Assembly (NCBI GenBank): GCA_022393335.1
Contig: JAJEKB010021193.1
Location: 1,202,011 to 1,266,010, forward strand
From: Macrotrachela quadricornifera
Lineage: Eukaryota; Rotifera; Eurotatoria; Philodinida; Philodinidae
Direction: 5' to 3'
Length of the DNA: 64,000 bases
The notes under the pieces are model-generated. The model was not told the DNA's origin, made no database searches, and worked only from the letters and a program-made list of their open reading frames with translations. This document shows, piece after piece, positions 12,001-21,569 of this stretch. Position 1 is the stretch's first letter. Each line of letters begins with the position of its first letter. The position numbers and the translations under genes are program-made.

Positions 12001-13755
12001 TGTTTTATTATTAATACAATATGTCAAAATTTAACATGTGAAAATAATGGTCAATGTATTCCTATTGATGAATATATAATAACAAATCAAAATTTTTTTT
12101 GTATATGTCCAAAAGGTTTTAGTGGAGATCGATGTGAGATTAATGATAACAAAATAATATTATCATTTGAAAAAAGTATTATTTCATCTGAATCAATATT
12201 TATTCATTTTATACAAGTCATTAAAAATAATATACCAATAAGAGCAACTACTTTTAAAACAATTTCTATTATAAAAAATTCGGTTGAAATTTATTGGTCT
12301 CGACCATTTCATTTAATTTTTATTGAATTTCTCAATAAGATTTATTATTTAAGTGTTATTCAAAATATTTCTAATCGATCGATATCAATTGTTAAAATGA
12401 TAAATTCATCTGATCATTGTCCACATATAAATAAATTATTTAATGAAACATTTATGCAATTACATCTTATTCGTCGTATAAAATATTATCATATCCCATG
12501 TCAAAATATTTCATTAAATCTTTCATGTTTTCATGATGATAAACATCTTTGTTTATGTTATAATTATAATCAAAAACGTTTATCAAATTGTTTTGATTTT
12601 GATCATAATATGACATTTGATTGTTTAGGACAAAGTGAATGTCAAAATAATGGACAATGTTTTCAAGATCAACCAGATTGTCCACAAAGATCAATGTGTA
12701 TATGTCGTCCATGTTATTATGGAAGAAAATGTCAATTTAGTACAAGTGGATTTGGTTTATCACTTGATGCTATATTAGGTTATCATATTATACCAAATAT
12801 GAATATTAAAAATCAATCATCTATTGTTAAATTTAGTTTAATATTAACAATTATTTTTATTTTAGTTGGATTTATAAATGGTATTCTTACTTTAATTACA
12901 TTTAAAAATAAAATTATACGTGAAGTTGGTTGTGGTTTGTATTTATTATTTTCATCAATAACTACTTTAGTTTTAATGATTTTATTTGGATTAAAATTTT
13001 CAATACTTATTTTAACACAAATGAAAATTATTGAAAATCGTTTATTTTTAAAAATTCAATGTATTTCACTTGATTTTCTTTTACAAGTTAGTCTTAATAT
13101 GAATCAATGGTTAAATGCATGTGTTGCTATTGAAAGAGCAATAACTGCAATGAAAGGTATTCATTTTAATAAAAAACAAAGTAAAAAAATAGCTAAATTA
13201 GTTATTATTATTGTTTTAATTATTATTATTTGTACATTTATTTATGATCCTATTCATCGAAATTTAATTGATGAAGAAAATAATGATGATAATAATCAAA
13301 AACGAATATGGTGTATTGTTACTTATTCATCTAAATTAAAAATATTTAATTCTATTATACATACTTTTCATTTTATTGCTCCATTTATAATCAATTTAAT
13401 TTCATCAATTATTCTTATAACAAAAAAATCTCATCAACAATCAAATTTACAAACTCGTAGAACATATAAAGAACTTTTACGAGAACAATTTCGACAACAT
13501 AAACATTTATTTACTGCACCAATTGTACTAGTTATTCTTGCATTACCACGTTTAATTATTATATTTGTATCAAAATGTATGAAATCAGTTAAAGATTCAT
13601 GGTTATTTCTTATTGGGTATTTTATTTCATTTATTCCATCAATAGTTACTTTTCTTATATTTATATTACCATCTAAGTTTTATAAGAAAGAATTTAATAA
13701 TTCTGTTATTCGATATCGAACTAGTGTACGACGACGTTTAAATATAGTTTCATAA
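9016..13755 (+). CDS. LDLa/EGF-repeat ectodomain fused to a 7TM receptor
   Basis: A single-exon gene of 1579 residues. The first ATG in frame is at 9016 and gives a hydrophobic signal peptide (FHIKYLLYVILIQ). The ectodomain has about six LDL-receptor class A modules in the first 700 residues, with acidic calcium loops such as CDGKVDCLDG and CDNGDDEQFC, and many N-glycosylation sites. About five EGF-like modules lie between roughly residues 760 and 1240 (e.g. CQCEKGWYGLYC and CICPKGFSGDRC). A rhodopsin-like 7TM domain begins near residue 1273, with an ER pair after TM3 (CVAIERA) and a short basic tail. The closest known architecture is the LDLa-bearing GPCR group (relaxin or glycoprotein-hormone type), but LRRs are absent and EGFs are added. 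The ligand is unknown. Related LDLa/EGF/7TM proteins are, from memory, common in bdelloids. Confidence 0.92.
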   Translation: MFHIKYLLYVILIQHLINGTPQINLYYTDEVSEYENNDIVQQHNCLRIMFSTKETNIIRQYISYCMSESMLKFNVENNKHFPRFSFAELAKQNITSQQLYRWSASVDIIERYQDYLNQSSISNNLTFEKEFFYNCTLPRFGPICQYELYYYHPNYSSLYEIIHDFYRNYEYTPTELTCYNHLKCNRGYFPSCLDWSEICDGKVDCLDGNFDEEHCWQLEINICQDDEHQCSNGQCIPQVFFQDDSNNPDCIDSSDELKNSVNIINECNRHEPSFKCEDRICQDTFLTNSCVMKRKDLLKNALYSIKDDSVTDECWSAFKCILSVTDSIYPFNDKSCSDIIEKSCPDMLYVPNVPILFGHIYTAYTRNHAQFGGVWELNPPYICYNHSRYDDFFDKTTKILFNNETCFLPEVPFHLMIISFLWNHKYERHIINLYKELKKFTTIGNYTSAICNQSNMYQCINSSKCIGKFRLMDTIYDCPHEDDEIIFQTDDINNIVEDRRQDYYECEAINTYIHKILINNGQCDCGHIHGLLCEDEDLNYIYSRINISFQTICDGYTELIPINIFGQNETDETECQQWECNNIYTRCDGIWNCLNGQDEFDCNLFTLLNCTLTELMCVSPYTNQFMCLPNEQVNDGKVDCLGGTDEQGLCKLVVKLTIAKEFYCTIDGFPVCLSTSSLCNEDKQCDNGDDEQFCENSTVSLYDNICQTYNLSSLSDIMKFFCHLTKSNEREVRKYFTFDGIIASTEDEINNIKNPVLSSSSIIEMSDQYEPRCHRGLDLRVWLNNKNNLTINTCLCPPSYYGSKCQYQNERISLTLKFRVLSDSLQTLFEIVILLIDNSDKRVIHSYEQFTYLSIRDCKIKYQIYLIYSTRPKNQSKNYFIHIDIYEKISMIYRGSLLFPINYSFLPVHRLSYIVNIPGSDNHLQSCSNQPCNHGKCIKYSNNKHMNYCQCEKGWYGLYCNISYTCKCSLDSLCIGITANNQSICVCPINKFGSRCFIINTICQNLTCENNGQCIPIDEYIITNQNFFCICPKGFSGDRCEINDNKIILSFEKSIISSESIFIHFIQVIKNNIPIRATTFKTISIIKNSVEIYWSRPFHLIFIEFLNKIYYLSVIQNISNRSISIVKMINSSDHCPHINKLFNETFMQLHLIRRIKYYHIPCQNISLNLSCFHDDKHLCLCYNYNQKRLSNCFDFDHNMTFDCLGQSECQNNGQCFQDQPDCPQRSMCICRPCYYGRKCQFSTSGFGLSLDAILGYHIIPNMNIKNQSSIVKFSLILTIIFILVGFINGILTLITFKNKIIREVGCGLYLLFSSITTLVLMILFGLKFSILILTQMKIIENRLFLKIQCISLDFLLQVSLNMNQWLNACVAIERAITAMKGIHFNKKQSKKIAKLVIIIVLIIIICTFIYDPIHRNLIDEENNDDNNQKRIWCIVTYSSKLKIFNSIIHTFHFIAPFIINLISSIILITKKSHQQSNLQTRRTYKELLREQFRQHKHLFTAPIVLVILALPRLIIIFVSKCMKSVKDSWLFLIGYFISFIPSIVTFLIFILPSKFYKKEFNNSVIRYRTSVRRRLNIVS

Positions 13756-14959
13756 AAGTAAATCACATTTTACTAAATGAAAATAATTAAATATGTGTTT
13801 TCTTTTCAGATCATTTATTCGACTATCAAACAAAAATACAACTTTGCTTCTGTATACTTTTAATGATTTGTACTGCTTGTCTTATTTCTTATTTGTAGCT
13901 TTTCAAACAGATCACTTTTTAATGCAAGTTTGCTATTTAAAGAAACCTTCGACTATTCTAAAAGCTTTATTATATGTTCTTTTTTTTCTAATTCAGCTAA
14001 CTATTTAAATAAAACAGATAAGTATACTTATTCATTTAGATAGCTACGAGATAGTGGTTTCGATGGCATATTTCTGGTGGAAAAACTATAATTGGGTAAA
14101 AATTTAGGTTTTTTTGAATCAAAAATATATCAAAAGCTTCATGCTGTAGTTGAGAATAGAGATCCACATTGCTTATCCCTAGAAAAAATATCTAGGGCTT
14201 CGAAATGAATTTTCTTCTCAACCATACAATGATAGATCTTTGAGATTCGGGCTACTTTTAATTTTAAAGTGAGCTATCTAAACTGCTAAGTCAGATTGAT
14301 TCATATTAGTTTCATACAAATATCAATTATAGTACTCTAACGTAAAATATGATTGAAGTGTCACACTTGGATTCACATGTAAAACAGGAATACATCTAAA
14401 ATAGATAGTGAATGTATTTTATACCTATTATACTGAACAGTTTTCATTATAGTATCATAGTTTTTGATTGTTATGCATTGACACATTGATTAGTCTAAAT
14501 TAAGTGTGGCTTTTTAGTGTACTTATGATACTAAAAGAGAAATGAAGAATTTCATACGTATGCAATGTTCATCAGACCCTTTCTGTAATAATATTTTTTG
14601 TATAATATCCTTGTCATATTACTTAATGTAATCATTATTTATTTAAATATTAACCCTTTTATAAATATTAATATTATTCAAAAATGTGATTTATGTTCGC
14701 ATAGGTGTTAGAGAAAACTGAAAAATCAACATGCAAGCAATTCATTACTTTGTATCAAATATAAAAAAAAACGCAATATGTAATGGCTTCTATATGGCCT
14801 TCAAATTTCAATGTTTGTCTAACATATTTGCTTTTCTGCACGTGGAGAAAAAATTGCACCATCAAAATAAATTTTATAACACAATCTGTACAAACGAACA
14901 TCTAAAAAGAAACAGACTATTTTAGAGAACACATACACAATTCGAAGAAAGCAGCATTA
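13756..14959. other. gene-free AT-rich stretch
   Basis: Intergenic, between the large receptor and the F-box/LRR gene. The few short open frames show no domain or splice structure. Confidence 0.5.
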
Positions 14960-17900
14960 ATGTCGAACAAAATGATTTTATCATTTCATACACTACCAGT
15001 CGAGATGACCTATAGAATTCTCGACCATCTTGATCAAATAACAATTTTACTGTCGTGTCGCAATGTTTGTACAAGATTAAATGTCATAACAGACACATAC
15101 GATCGATATCAGGTAATCTTTGTTTCTATGATAAAATCATATTTTTATCATCTTTCAAATAATGTTATTTTTCTTTCAAACTTTCCATTTTTGATTCCAA
15201 CAGATAAATTTCATTGGAGAGTATTGTTTATTTAATTGTTTTCTATTGATGAAACGAACTCAGAAGGATATACACGAGTATTTTGAGAAATTTCGTGTGC
15301 TTGTAAAACTCTACGATATCTTAGGAAATACAAAACAGAATCAAGACTTCTCTTAAAAGTATTAAAGTTACTCTTTTTAATGGTGAAAAAAGCGAAAATA
15401 TTATGTATGAAATGATTTATAATAACTTGAATGTGTTCTTTTTTGTTGACGCTAGTTTGTAAAAATGATTCATCATACTATTCATGTTCTACTATGTAAG
15501 CAACTATCATAAGCTGAGGTAAAAATTGAAGGATATAAAATTAGGCATTTTGATAGTTTGCAACAAGTTAAATATTTTTTTCTCGGTCTTTTTTCTTAAG
15601 AACTTATCCTGTAAAACCGAACTGAAACATCGCTATGATAATATACTATAGTATGATGAGTATGATAATTTCGATTATTTTCAATAAAAATAGACCTAAA
15701 ATCATATTGAAATGGAAAAGGTTGCCAAACTAAACACACAGTAAACTCTTTCGAATATTTCAATAAATTTTGATTATTATTCATTAATCAGAAACCTAGG
15801 TAGTGTTAAAATTTCAATTAATCAATTTTAAAGGTTCAAAGGGATTAGTATTTGTGATCTAAAATGTTAATCATTACATGTTTTGGATACTGTGCATTTC
15901 CCGTATAGTCTCATCAGATATTGTTTCAGGTGGCTATCAACCTAAAAAATAGTGAGCACAAATAATCAGGATAATAAGGCTCAAATGATCGTTTATTTTA
16001 TTATATTATATAAGTCATCGCCTCACATAGCCTGAGTTCTAAACTCGTTTCATCATTATCATCTACAAAGTCCATAAGTCCCCATAGAAGATAAAAGGAG
16101 AAACGTGCGAACCACACTATTTCGCTCACCGAAGTATCTTAAAAATTGCACCTAATTCGTGAGAAAATCTTCTTTCATCAGTAGTATTGCCGTGGATTCT
16201 TTCCTAAAAATAGGTTCTGTTATACTCATACGTGCTTTCTAAAATTATCAACATCCAAATCTCTTTCCACATTTTCCTTCTGTCTAAACCGAGGCACTAT
16301 ATTCTTCAAAAAAAATGCACACTATATACTCACCAATTTCTATTATTTTTATGTAACCCATTTCAACAATAGTCTAGATCAGATACTTCAAATATACTAA
16401 AAGCGATCAACAAGTACGGCTCTTTGTTTTTGTAGACAGGTTTCCTTTCGTAATACTAGTTTGACAAATATACCCTTATAATTTCTCCTTAATATCGTAG
16501 CAATTTCTTTCCAACTCAAATCTTAGTAATAAAAAAAATTTAATGATGTATACTTGAATGGTACTTTTCATAGGCATTCAGCACATTGGAGCTCAAAGCC
16601 AGTAGAATCCGTGATAAAGAAGCACAAAATTTAGCCAATGCTCTAGAACAAAACAAAGTAATATGAAACACATTAACATTCTTTTTATCTATCTATACAC
16701 TCACTGTTTCACATAGACACTCACTACATTGATTCTCCAGGACAATAAAATTGGTCCACAAGGAGCACAACACTTGGCCCATGCTTTAGAACGAAACAAA
16801 GTAATATGAATGACATCAATCTTCTTCTTATTCATCCATCCACTCACTATTATACACAGACACTCACCACACTGGAACTCTGGGGCAATCAAATTGGTTC
16901 ACAAGGAGTACAACATTTAGCCGCTGCTTTAGAACAAAACAAAGTAATATGAATCACAACAACCTTCTTCTTCTTCACCTATGTACTCATTATTTTATAC
17001 AGACACTCACCACATTGGACCTCAGCGGCAATGTAATCGGTGATGAAGGAGCACAACATTTAGCCACTGCTTTAGAACAAAACAAAGTAATATGAATGAC
17101 ATCAATCTTCTTCTTATTCATCTATGCACTCACTATTTTACACAGACACTCACCACATTGGAGCTCCAGGACAATAAAATTGGTCCACAAGGAGCACAAT
17201 ATTTAGCCAATGCCTTAGAACAAAACAAAGTAATATGAATAGCATCAATCTTCTTACTCATCTATTCACCCACTATTTTACACAGGCACTCACCACATTG
17301 TACCTTGGGAGCAATAGAATTGGCCCACAAGGGGCACAACATATAGCCGCTGCTTTAGAACAAAACAAAGTAATATGAATCACAACAACCTTCTTCTTCT
17401 TCACCTATGTACTCATTATTTTATACAGACACTCACCACATTGGACCTCAGGAGCAATGTGATTGGTCTACAAGGAGCACAACATTTAGCCACTGCTTTA
17501 GAACAAAACAAAGTAATATGAATGACATCAATCTGCTTCTTATTCATCTATGCACTCACTATTTTACACAGACACTCACCACATTGAACCTTCTGTACAA
17601 TCAAATTGGCCCAGAAGGAGTACAACATTTAGCCGCTGCTTTAGGACAAAACAAAGTAATATGAATCACATCAATCGTCTTCTTATTTATCTATGCATTC
17701 ACTGTTGTATATAGACACTCTGCGCATTGTACCTTGGGAGCAATAGAATTGGCCCAGAAGGAGCACAACACATAGCCGCTGCTTTAGGACAAAACAAAGT
17801 AATATGAACCACAACAACCTTCTTCTTCTTCACCTATGTACTCATTACTTTATACAGACACTCACCACATTGGACCTCAGCGGCAATGTAATCGGTGATG

Positions 17901-18105
17901 AAGGAGCACAACATTTAGCCACTGCTTTAGAACAAAACAAAGTAATGCGAATCGTATCAATCTTCTTCTAAATCACCTATGCACTTACTATTTTATATAG
18001 ACAGTCACCATATTGGAGCTCTCGTGGTGTGACATCAATACTAATCTAAAACGGTATATCGAAGAAATGCTCAGAAACAATGCGTCATTGAAGGAACGAA
18101 TATGA
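14960..18105 (+). CDS. F-box/leucine-rich-repeat protein with one LRR per exon
   Basis: Exon 1 (14960-15112, 51 codons) encodes an F-box-like helix set (LPVEMTYRILDHL...). After a 1.46-kb intron come ten 84-base exons: 16574-16657, 16717-16800, 16860-16943, 17003-17086, 17146-17229, 17286-17369, 17429-17512, 17572-17655, 17715-17798 and 17858-17941. A terminal exon (18001-18105) ends in TGA. Each 84-base exon encodes one 28-residue ribonuclease-inhibitor/NLRC3-type repeat (TLTTLDLSGN-IG--GAQHLA-AL-QNK), bounded by GTAATATG donors and ACAG or ATAG acceptors. All joints are phase 0, so any repeat can be skipped or duplicated in frame. The predicted protein is about 365 residues and would be an SCF-type substrate receptor or LRR scaffold; substrates are unknown. 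An unseen exon within the first intron is possible. A paralogue lies at 39258-40971. Confidence 0.85.
16860..17941 (+). repeat. higher-order tandem repeat of three LRR exons (426-429 bp unit)
   Basis: Exon starts at 16860, 17286 and 17715 form one series, 17003, 17429 and 17858 a second, and 17146 and 17572 a third. Spacing is 426-429 bases in all three. Introns alternate between two recognisable sequence types in the same order in every unit. Exons 17003 and 17858 encode the same repeat. This indicates recent unequal exchange of a three-exon block. Confidence 0.85.
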
Positions 18106-18380
18106 TTGTCGATAAGGAAGATGGCAATGCCAGAAATGTATTTTTCTGAAAGCATTAAGTAGCCTTGTAGTTTTTATATGTGAATATTTTTTAATGAATT
18201 GGATTAATTTTTTTTTGTGGTATCGGTTTAATAAATGCCATCGAGAAGGATATGATGTTCTTCCAGATTAAGTAGAAAATTAGTATCTTTTATCGCGGAC
18301 GTTTCTTTTTAATTATCTTTGCTACGCTTATCAGATCGCAAACAATTTTATAATAAGTTGTACAAGACTTAAGTATTTGT

Positions 18381-18552
18381 ATAGGATGTTCTGAATATTC
18401 CAGATTCATCATTCAAGCGGTCTGAAAGACGTTTTAAATTGCCTTGTAAAGAACTTACTAATATATCATACAAAAATCAATTAAATCGCTTGAGTTATAG
18501 AAGAAATATTTGAATTAACTTTTTCAGCGGACTTTTGGGACACCTTGTAAAT
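18381..18552. mobile_element. short MITE remnant
   Basis: The right end, read in reverse complement, starts TTTACAAGGTGTCCCAAAAG, a form common at Tc1/mariner-type ends. The left end (TATAGGATGTTCTGAAT) is a diverged partner, and a CAAGCG block is mirrored inside both halves. It abuts the large inverted repeat that follows. Confidence 0.5.
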
Positions 18553-19275
18553 GAGACAACAACAAAGAGATTATTCTATGACTACATCTGTAGAAATACT
18601 AATCGTAATATCAACACTGAATTAAATCAAAGTGTGCGCATAGAGAAAAAAAATGATTAGTAATGGTAGAAAAGTATTCTTGTACACTGCTATGTACAGA
18701 ACACAACGAAGAGTAAGATCGTCCAGATAATTGTCATCATGATTACTATTTTATCAATGGTTGCATTTTCATAGAACTCACATATGTATACATGCTACTC
18801 ACTGACAAAATCCCATCGAACAAAGGAAAGAAAAAAAACGAGTAATTCATACACACTACTTGGAAATAACCGTGTATAAAGAAAAGAGACAGAGAAAGAA
18901 CACATGGCTCTCACACGTTGATATGCCCACATGTCAGAGTCAAGTGATCTTTTCTCTGTCTCTTTTCTTTATACACGGTTATTTCCGAGTAGTATGTATA
19001 AATTACTCGTTTTTTTTCTTTCCTTCGCTCGATGGGATTTTGCCAGTGAGTACCATGTATATATATATATGTGAGTTCTATGAAAATGCAACCATTGATA
19101 AAATAGTAATCATGATGACAATTATCTGGACGATCTTACTCTTCGTTGTGTTCTGTACATAGCAGTGCACAAGAATATTTTTTTACCATTGCTAATCATT
19201 TTTTTCTATATGCGCACACTTTGACTTAATTCAGTGTTGATGTTACGATTAGTATTTCTACTGATGTTGTCTCAT
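18553..19275. repeat. large inverted repeat, arms about 330 bp, loop about 52 bp
   Basis: 18553-18898 and 18951-19275 are near-identical reverse complements. They share blocks such as AAGAAAAGAGACAGAGAAA, GTTCTGTACATAGCAGTG, TTTATCAATGGTTGCATTTT and AAATACTAATCG. The left arm has an extra segment near 18562-18585. There is no transposase, and the open frame on the right arm is incidental. It could be a foldback transposon or an inverted duplication. It ends 237 bp before the ATG of the next gene. Confidence 0.9.
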
Positions 19276-19511
19276 CTATATGGTTTGCTCTCTTTTCCTT
19301 TTCTTTCGTTTCTCTGCGTCGTCACTACGATGAAGTCATAGATGTCTTCCATGATCTCTTTTATCGCCATTCCTTTTTATTTAGATCAGAAACTGCTCAA
19401 TATTTATTTCATACCCTTCTCTATGCGTTTGTAGATAAAAACAAATAGACTCCTTCTCAGTGGATTTATTTCAGTCAAATAAAACGTATTGTTCCGTTTG
19501 TTCCGAGCACT

Positions 19512-21569
19512 ATGAATCTTCTAAGGTTTGCCTTTATCCTGATCTCAGCAATGTTGCTTGATGGATTGGATAAATCAATGGTTCATGCTGACAAAAGTAA
19601 TGTTGTTCCCTTTCAAGATCGGATAGTCAATGTTCAGCAAGAAGCAGCCTCGATATGTACACATATTGAAAAAACTATGATGCCTATGACAAGACAATTC
19701 AAATCTCTGATCTATGATGCCCATCTCCATTGCCCAGCCTATTCAGAAATGGAAAAGGATTTAGCCAATATCGACACTCAAGCAGATCGATATTCATCTG
19801 CTCTCGCAGAACAGTTACACATATGTCAGAAACAATTGAAAATGTTGACAAAAGGCTTGGAGAGTGGTGCTATGGTTATCTATTACTGGAAGGCAGGCAA
19901 CTATACTCTATCATCCGAAATTCTCGACAAATGGCACCAATCTTTTGAAAATTTTTCTGCTAAGTTTCAGGTATGGAATATACCAATGGACATCATGCTG
20001 GCCAATAAGAGAATATTTTATCATGCAGATTGGACCCGTGGCATCGTCTCATTTATTGTCAGAATAGCTCTGGTCTTATCTGGATCATTTGTAGTAGCAG
20101 TGTTCTTAACACTTGTTCTGTCAAGATATGGTGTTTTCGAAACAGTAACTGGTCTTTTTCGACGTCCAGAACAACAACAAGCGATCGATGATAATCAATC
20201 GTCACTAGCAGCCAACGTAGATTCTCCAACGGATTATTCTAGTCTGAAACATCGCAAAACTAGACAAGAACACCAACCATTGCCTCATCAAAATAATCAA
20301 CCAAGACCTCTTCCACCACCCAACAGAACACTCAATCACACATGTGTTGCGTTTATATTCTTTGGTCTACTTGCTATTGTCTTGGTTTTTTATCCCAATA
20401 TGATTTCTTCTCCTAAGGCAGAGCGGTACAATTGGTATCCGAATGCTACAACGACCTTAGGAATCATGAAGAATGATTTGAACATTCTTCAATCGAATGT
20501 TTCTCAGGAAAGTGCTGCAATCATCGAATTTCAACGTTATGTTAACATCTATTTGGATGAGAAATTTCAGGGAACTGTTAAAGAGTTTGTCGCCAGTGTT
20601 GTTCGTGCACTCAATCAAGCGAATGCAGAACTGTTGGATTCGTATGCCGCAGGTATAAAACTGGATTCCACCATAAAAAAAGCTTATCATGCTGTTGAAG
20701 CAAAAGCAAAGAAAACTGGCAAAACTGATGTAGCAAAGAATCTACTAGATGGTCTGAAGGAGGCTAGTGATAAGGTTGAAGTTCTTCATCGTCATCTCTA
20801 TACAGCAACACAGCAGCAAATCAAGGTTATACCTGGTTTGAAAACACAAACAGAATCGATGCGAGCACTGTTACGCAATGGTCGATTGATTGAGATAGGC
20901 GAACTCGCCGAAAAGCATATCGATACAGTGATCAACATCGATGGTCAAGTGCATAAAGTGACATTGGCGATACAAGATGTACTTGAAATTGTGGATAGCG
21001 AGGGAAGCAGCGAAATAGAGAAGCAAATCAAATCATTACAAAAAGAAGCTCAGTATGAGCAATATACATCTTGGGTAACGGGAATCGCAAGTCTTCTCGT
21101 GGGAGGTGCCGGTGTTAAAATAACAGGAATGGGATTATCCATGGTTACGGTGATTGCTGGACCTGCTGTTGTTCCTGCAATCGGAGCTGTCGGTGTATTG
21201 GGTTCTCTTACTCTTGGAATTTCTGGCGTTATTAAAAGTCTCTCGAAGAATTTCAACGAAGCAGACTTTGGAGCTGAACTGAAAGACCTAGAAATAGTCC
21301 TAAAAAATTTCATGATATCCATGCAACGACTGGAGAAGGTTACTCTGAATCAGACAAATTATTTGGAATCAGCACGATCGTCTCTCAGTAAACTTGCGAA
21401 ATACTGTGCCCTTTTTCCGACTATTTCTGGAATTGATGTTCCCGAAGAGATTCGACAAGGAATTACTGATGAACTGAATGATCTGATCGTAGAATACACT
21501 CGTCTGATTGCATCGTATTCTTTATTTACCGACTATGTCTCGAAGAAAGCGCAAATTGATCAACAATGA
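19512..21569 (+). CDS. intronless membrane protein of unknown family with glycine-rich hydrophobic hairpin
   Basis: The 685-residue product has no domain I can name. It has an N-terminal signal-like segment (LLRFAFILISAMLLDGL) and a helical region with conserved-looking cysteines. A membrane helix lies at about residues 179-205 (VRIALVLSGSFVVAVFL) and a proline-rich basic linker follows. A second membrane helix is at about 277-297. A long, predominantly helical, coiled-coil-like region precedes a roughly 50-residue Gly/Ala/Val hydrophobic stretch at about 522-572 (SLLVGGAGV...TVIAGPAVVPAIGAVG), then helices to the end. A coiled coil with a Gly-rich hydrophobic hairpin recalls helical membrane-inserting proteins (apolipoprotein-L-like or helical pore-former folds), an analogy only. 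The G+C is visibly higher than in neighbouring genes and introns are absent, which is compatible with horizontal acquisition but does not prove it. Confidence 0.85.
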   Translation: MNLLRFAFILISAMLLDGLDKSMVHADKSNVVPFQDRIVNVQQEAASICTHIEKTMMPMTRQFKSLIYDAHLHCPAYSEMEKDLANIDTQADRYSSALAEQLHICQKQLKMLTKGLESGAMVIYYWKAGNYTLSSEILDKWHQSFENFSAKFQVWNIPMDIMLANKRIFYHADWTRGIVSFIVRIALVLSGSFVVAVFLTLVLSRYGVFETVTGLFRRPEQQQAIDDNQSSLAANVDSPTDYSSLKHRKTRQEHQPLPHQNNQPRPLPPPNRTLNHTCVAFIFFGLLAIVLVFYPNMISSPKAERYNWYPNATTTLGIMKNDLNILQSNVSQESAAIIEFQRYVNIYLDEKFQGTVKEFVASVVRALNQANAELLDSYAAGIKLDSTIKKAYHAVEAKAKKTGKTDVAKNLLDGLKEASDKVEVLHRHLYTATQQQIKVIPGLKTQTESMRALLRNGRLIEIGELAEKHIDTVINIDGQVHKVTLAIQDVLEIVDSEGSSEIEKQIKSLQKEAQYEQYTSWVTGIASLLVGGAGVKITGMGLSMVTVIAGPAVVPAIGAVGVLGSLTLGISGVIKSLSKNFNEADFGAELKDLEIVLKNFMISMQRLEKVTLNQTNYLESARSSLSKLAKYCALFPTISGIDVPEEIRQGITDELNDLIVEYTRLIASYSLFTDYVSKKAQIDQQ

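Noticed and set aside
13793..14008. 71-codon open frame after the large receptor
   Set aside because: Hydrophobic T-rich codons typical of AT-rich noncoding DNA, with no start context or homology.
16574..18105. Regular array of similar units about 143 bp apart, CRISPR-like at first sight
   Set aside because: Units are 84-base LRR exons plus introns with splice sites. Repeats and spacers are both similar, and the setting is eukaryotic.
18860..19162. 100-codon open frame
   Set aside because: It spans the loop and right arm of the large inverted repeat. The peptide is not protein-like beyond a hydrophobic end.
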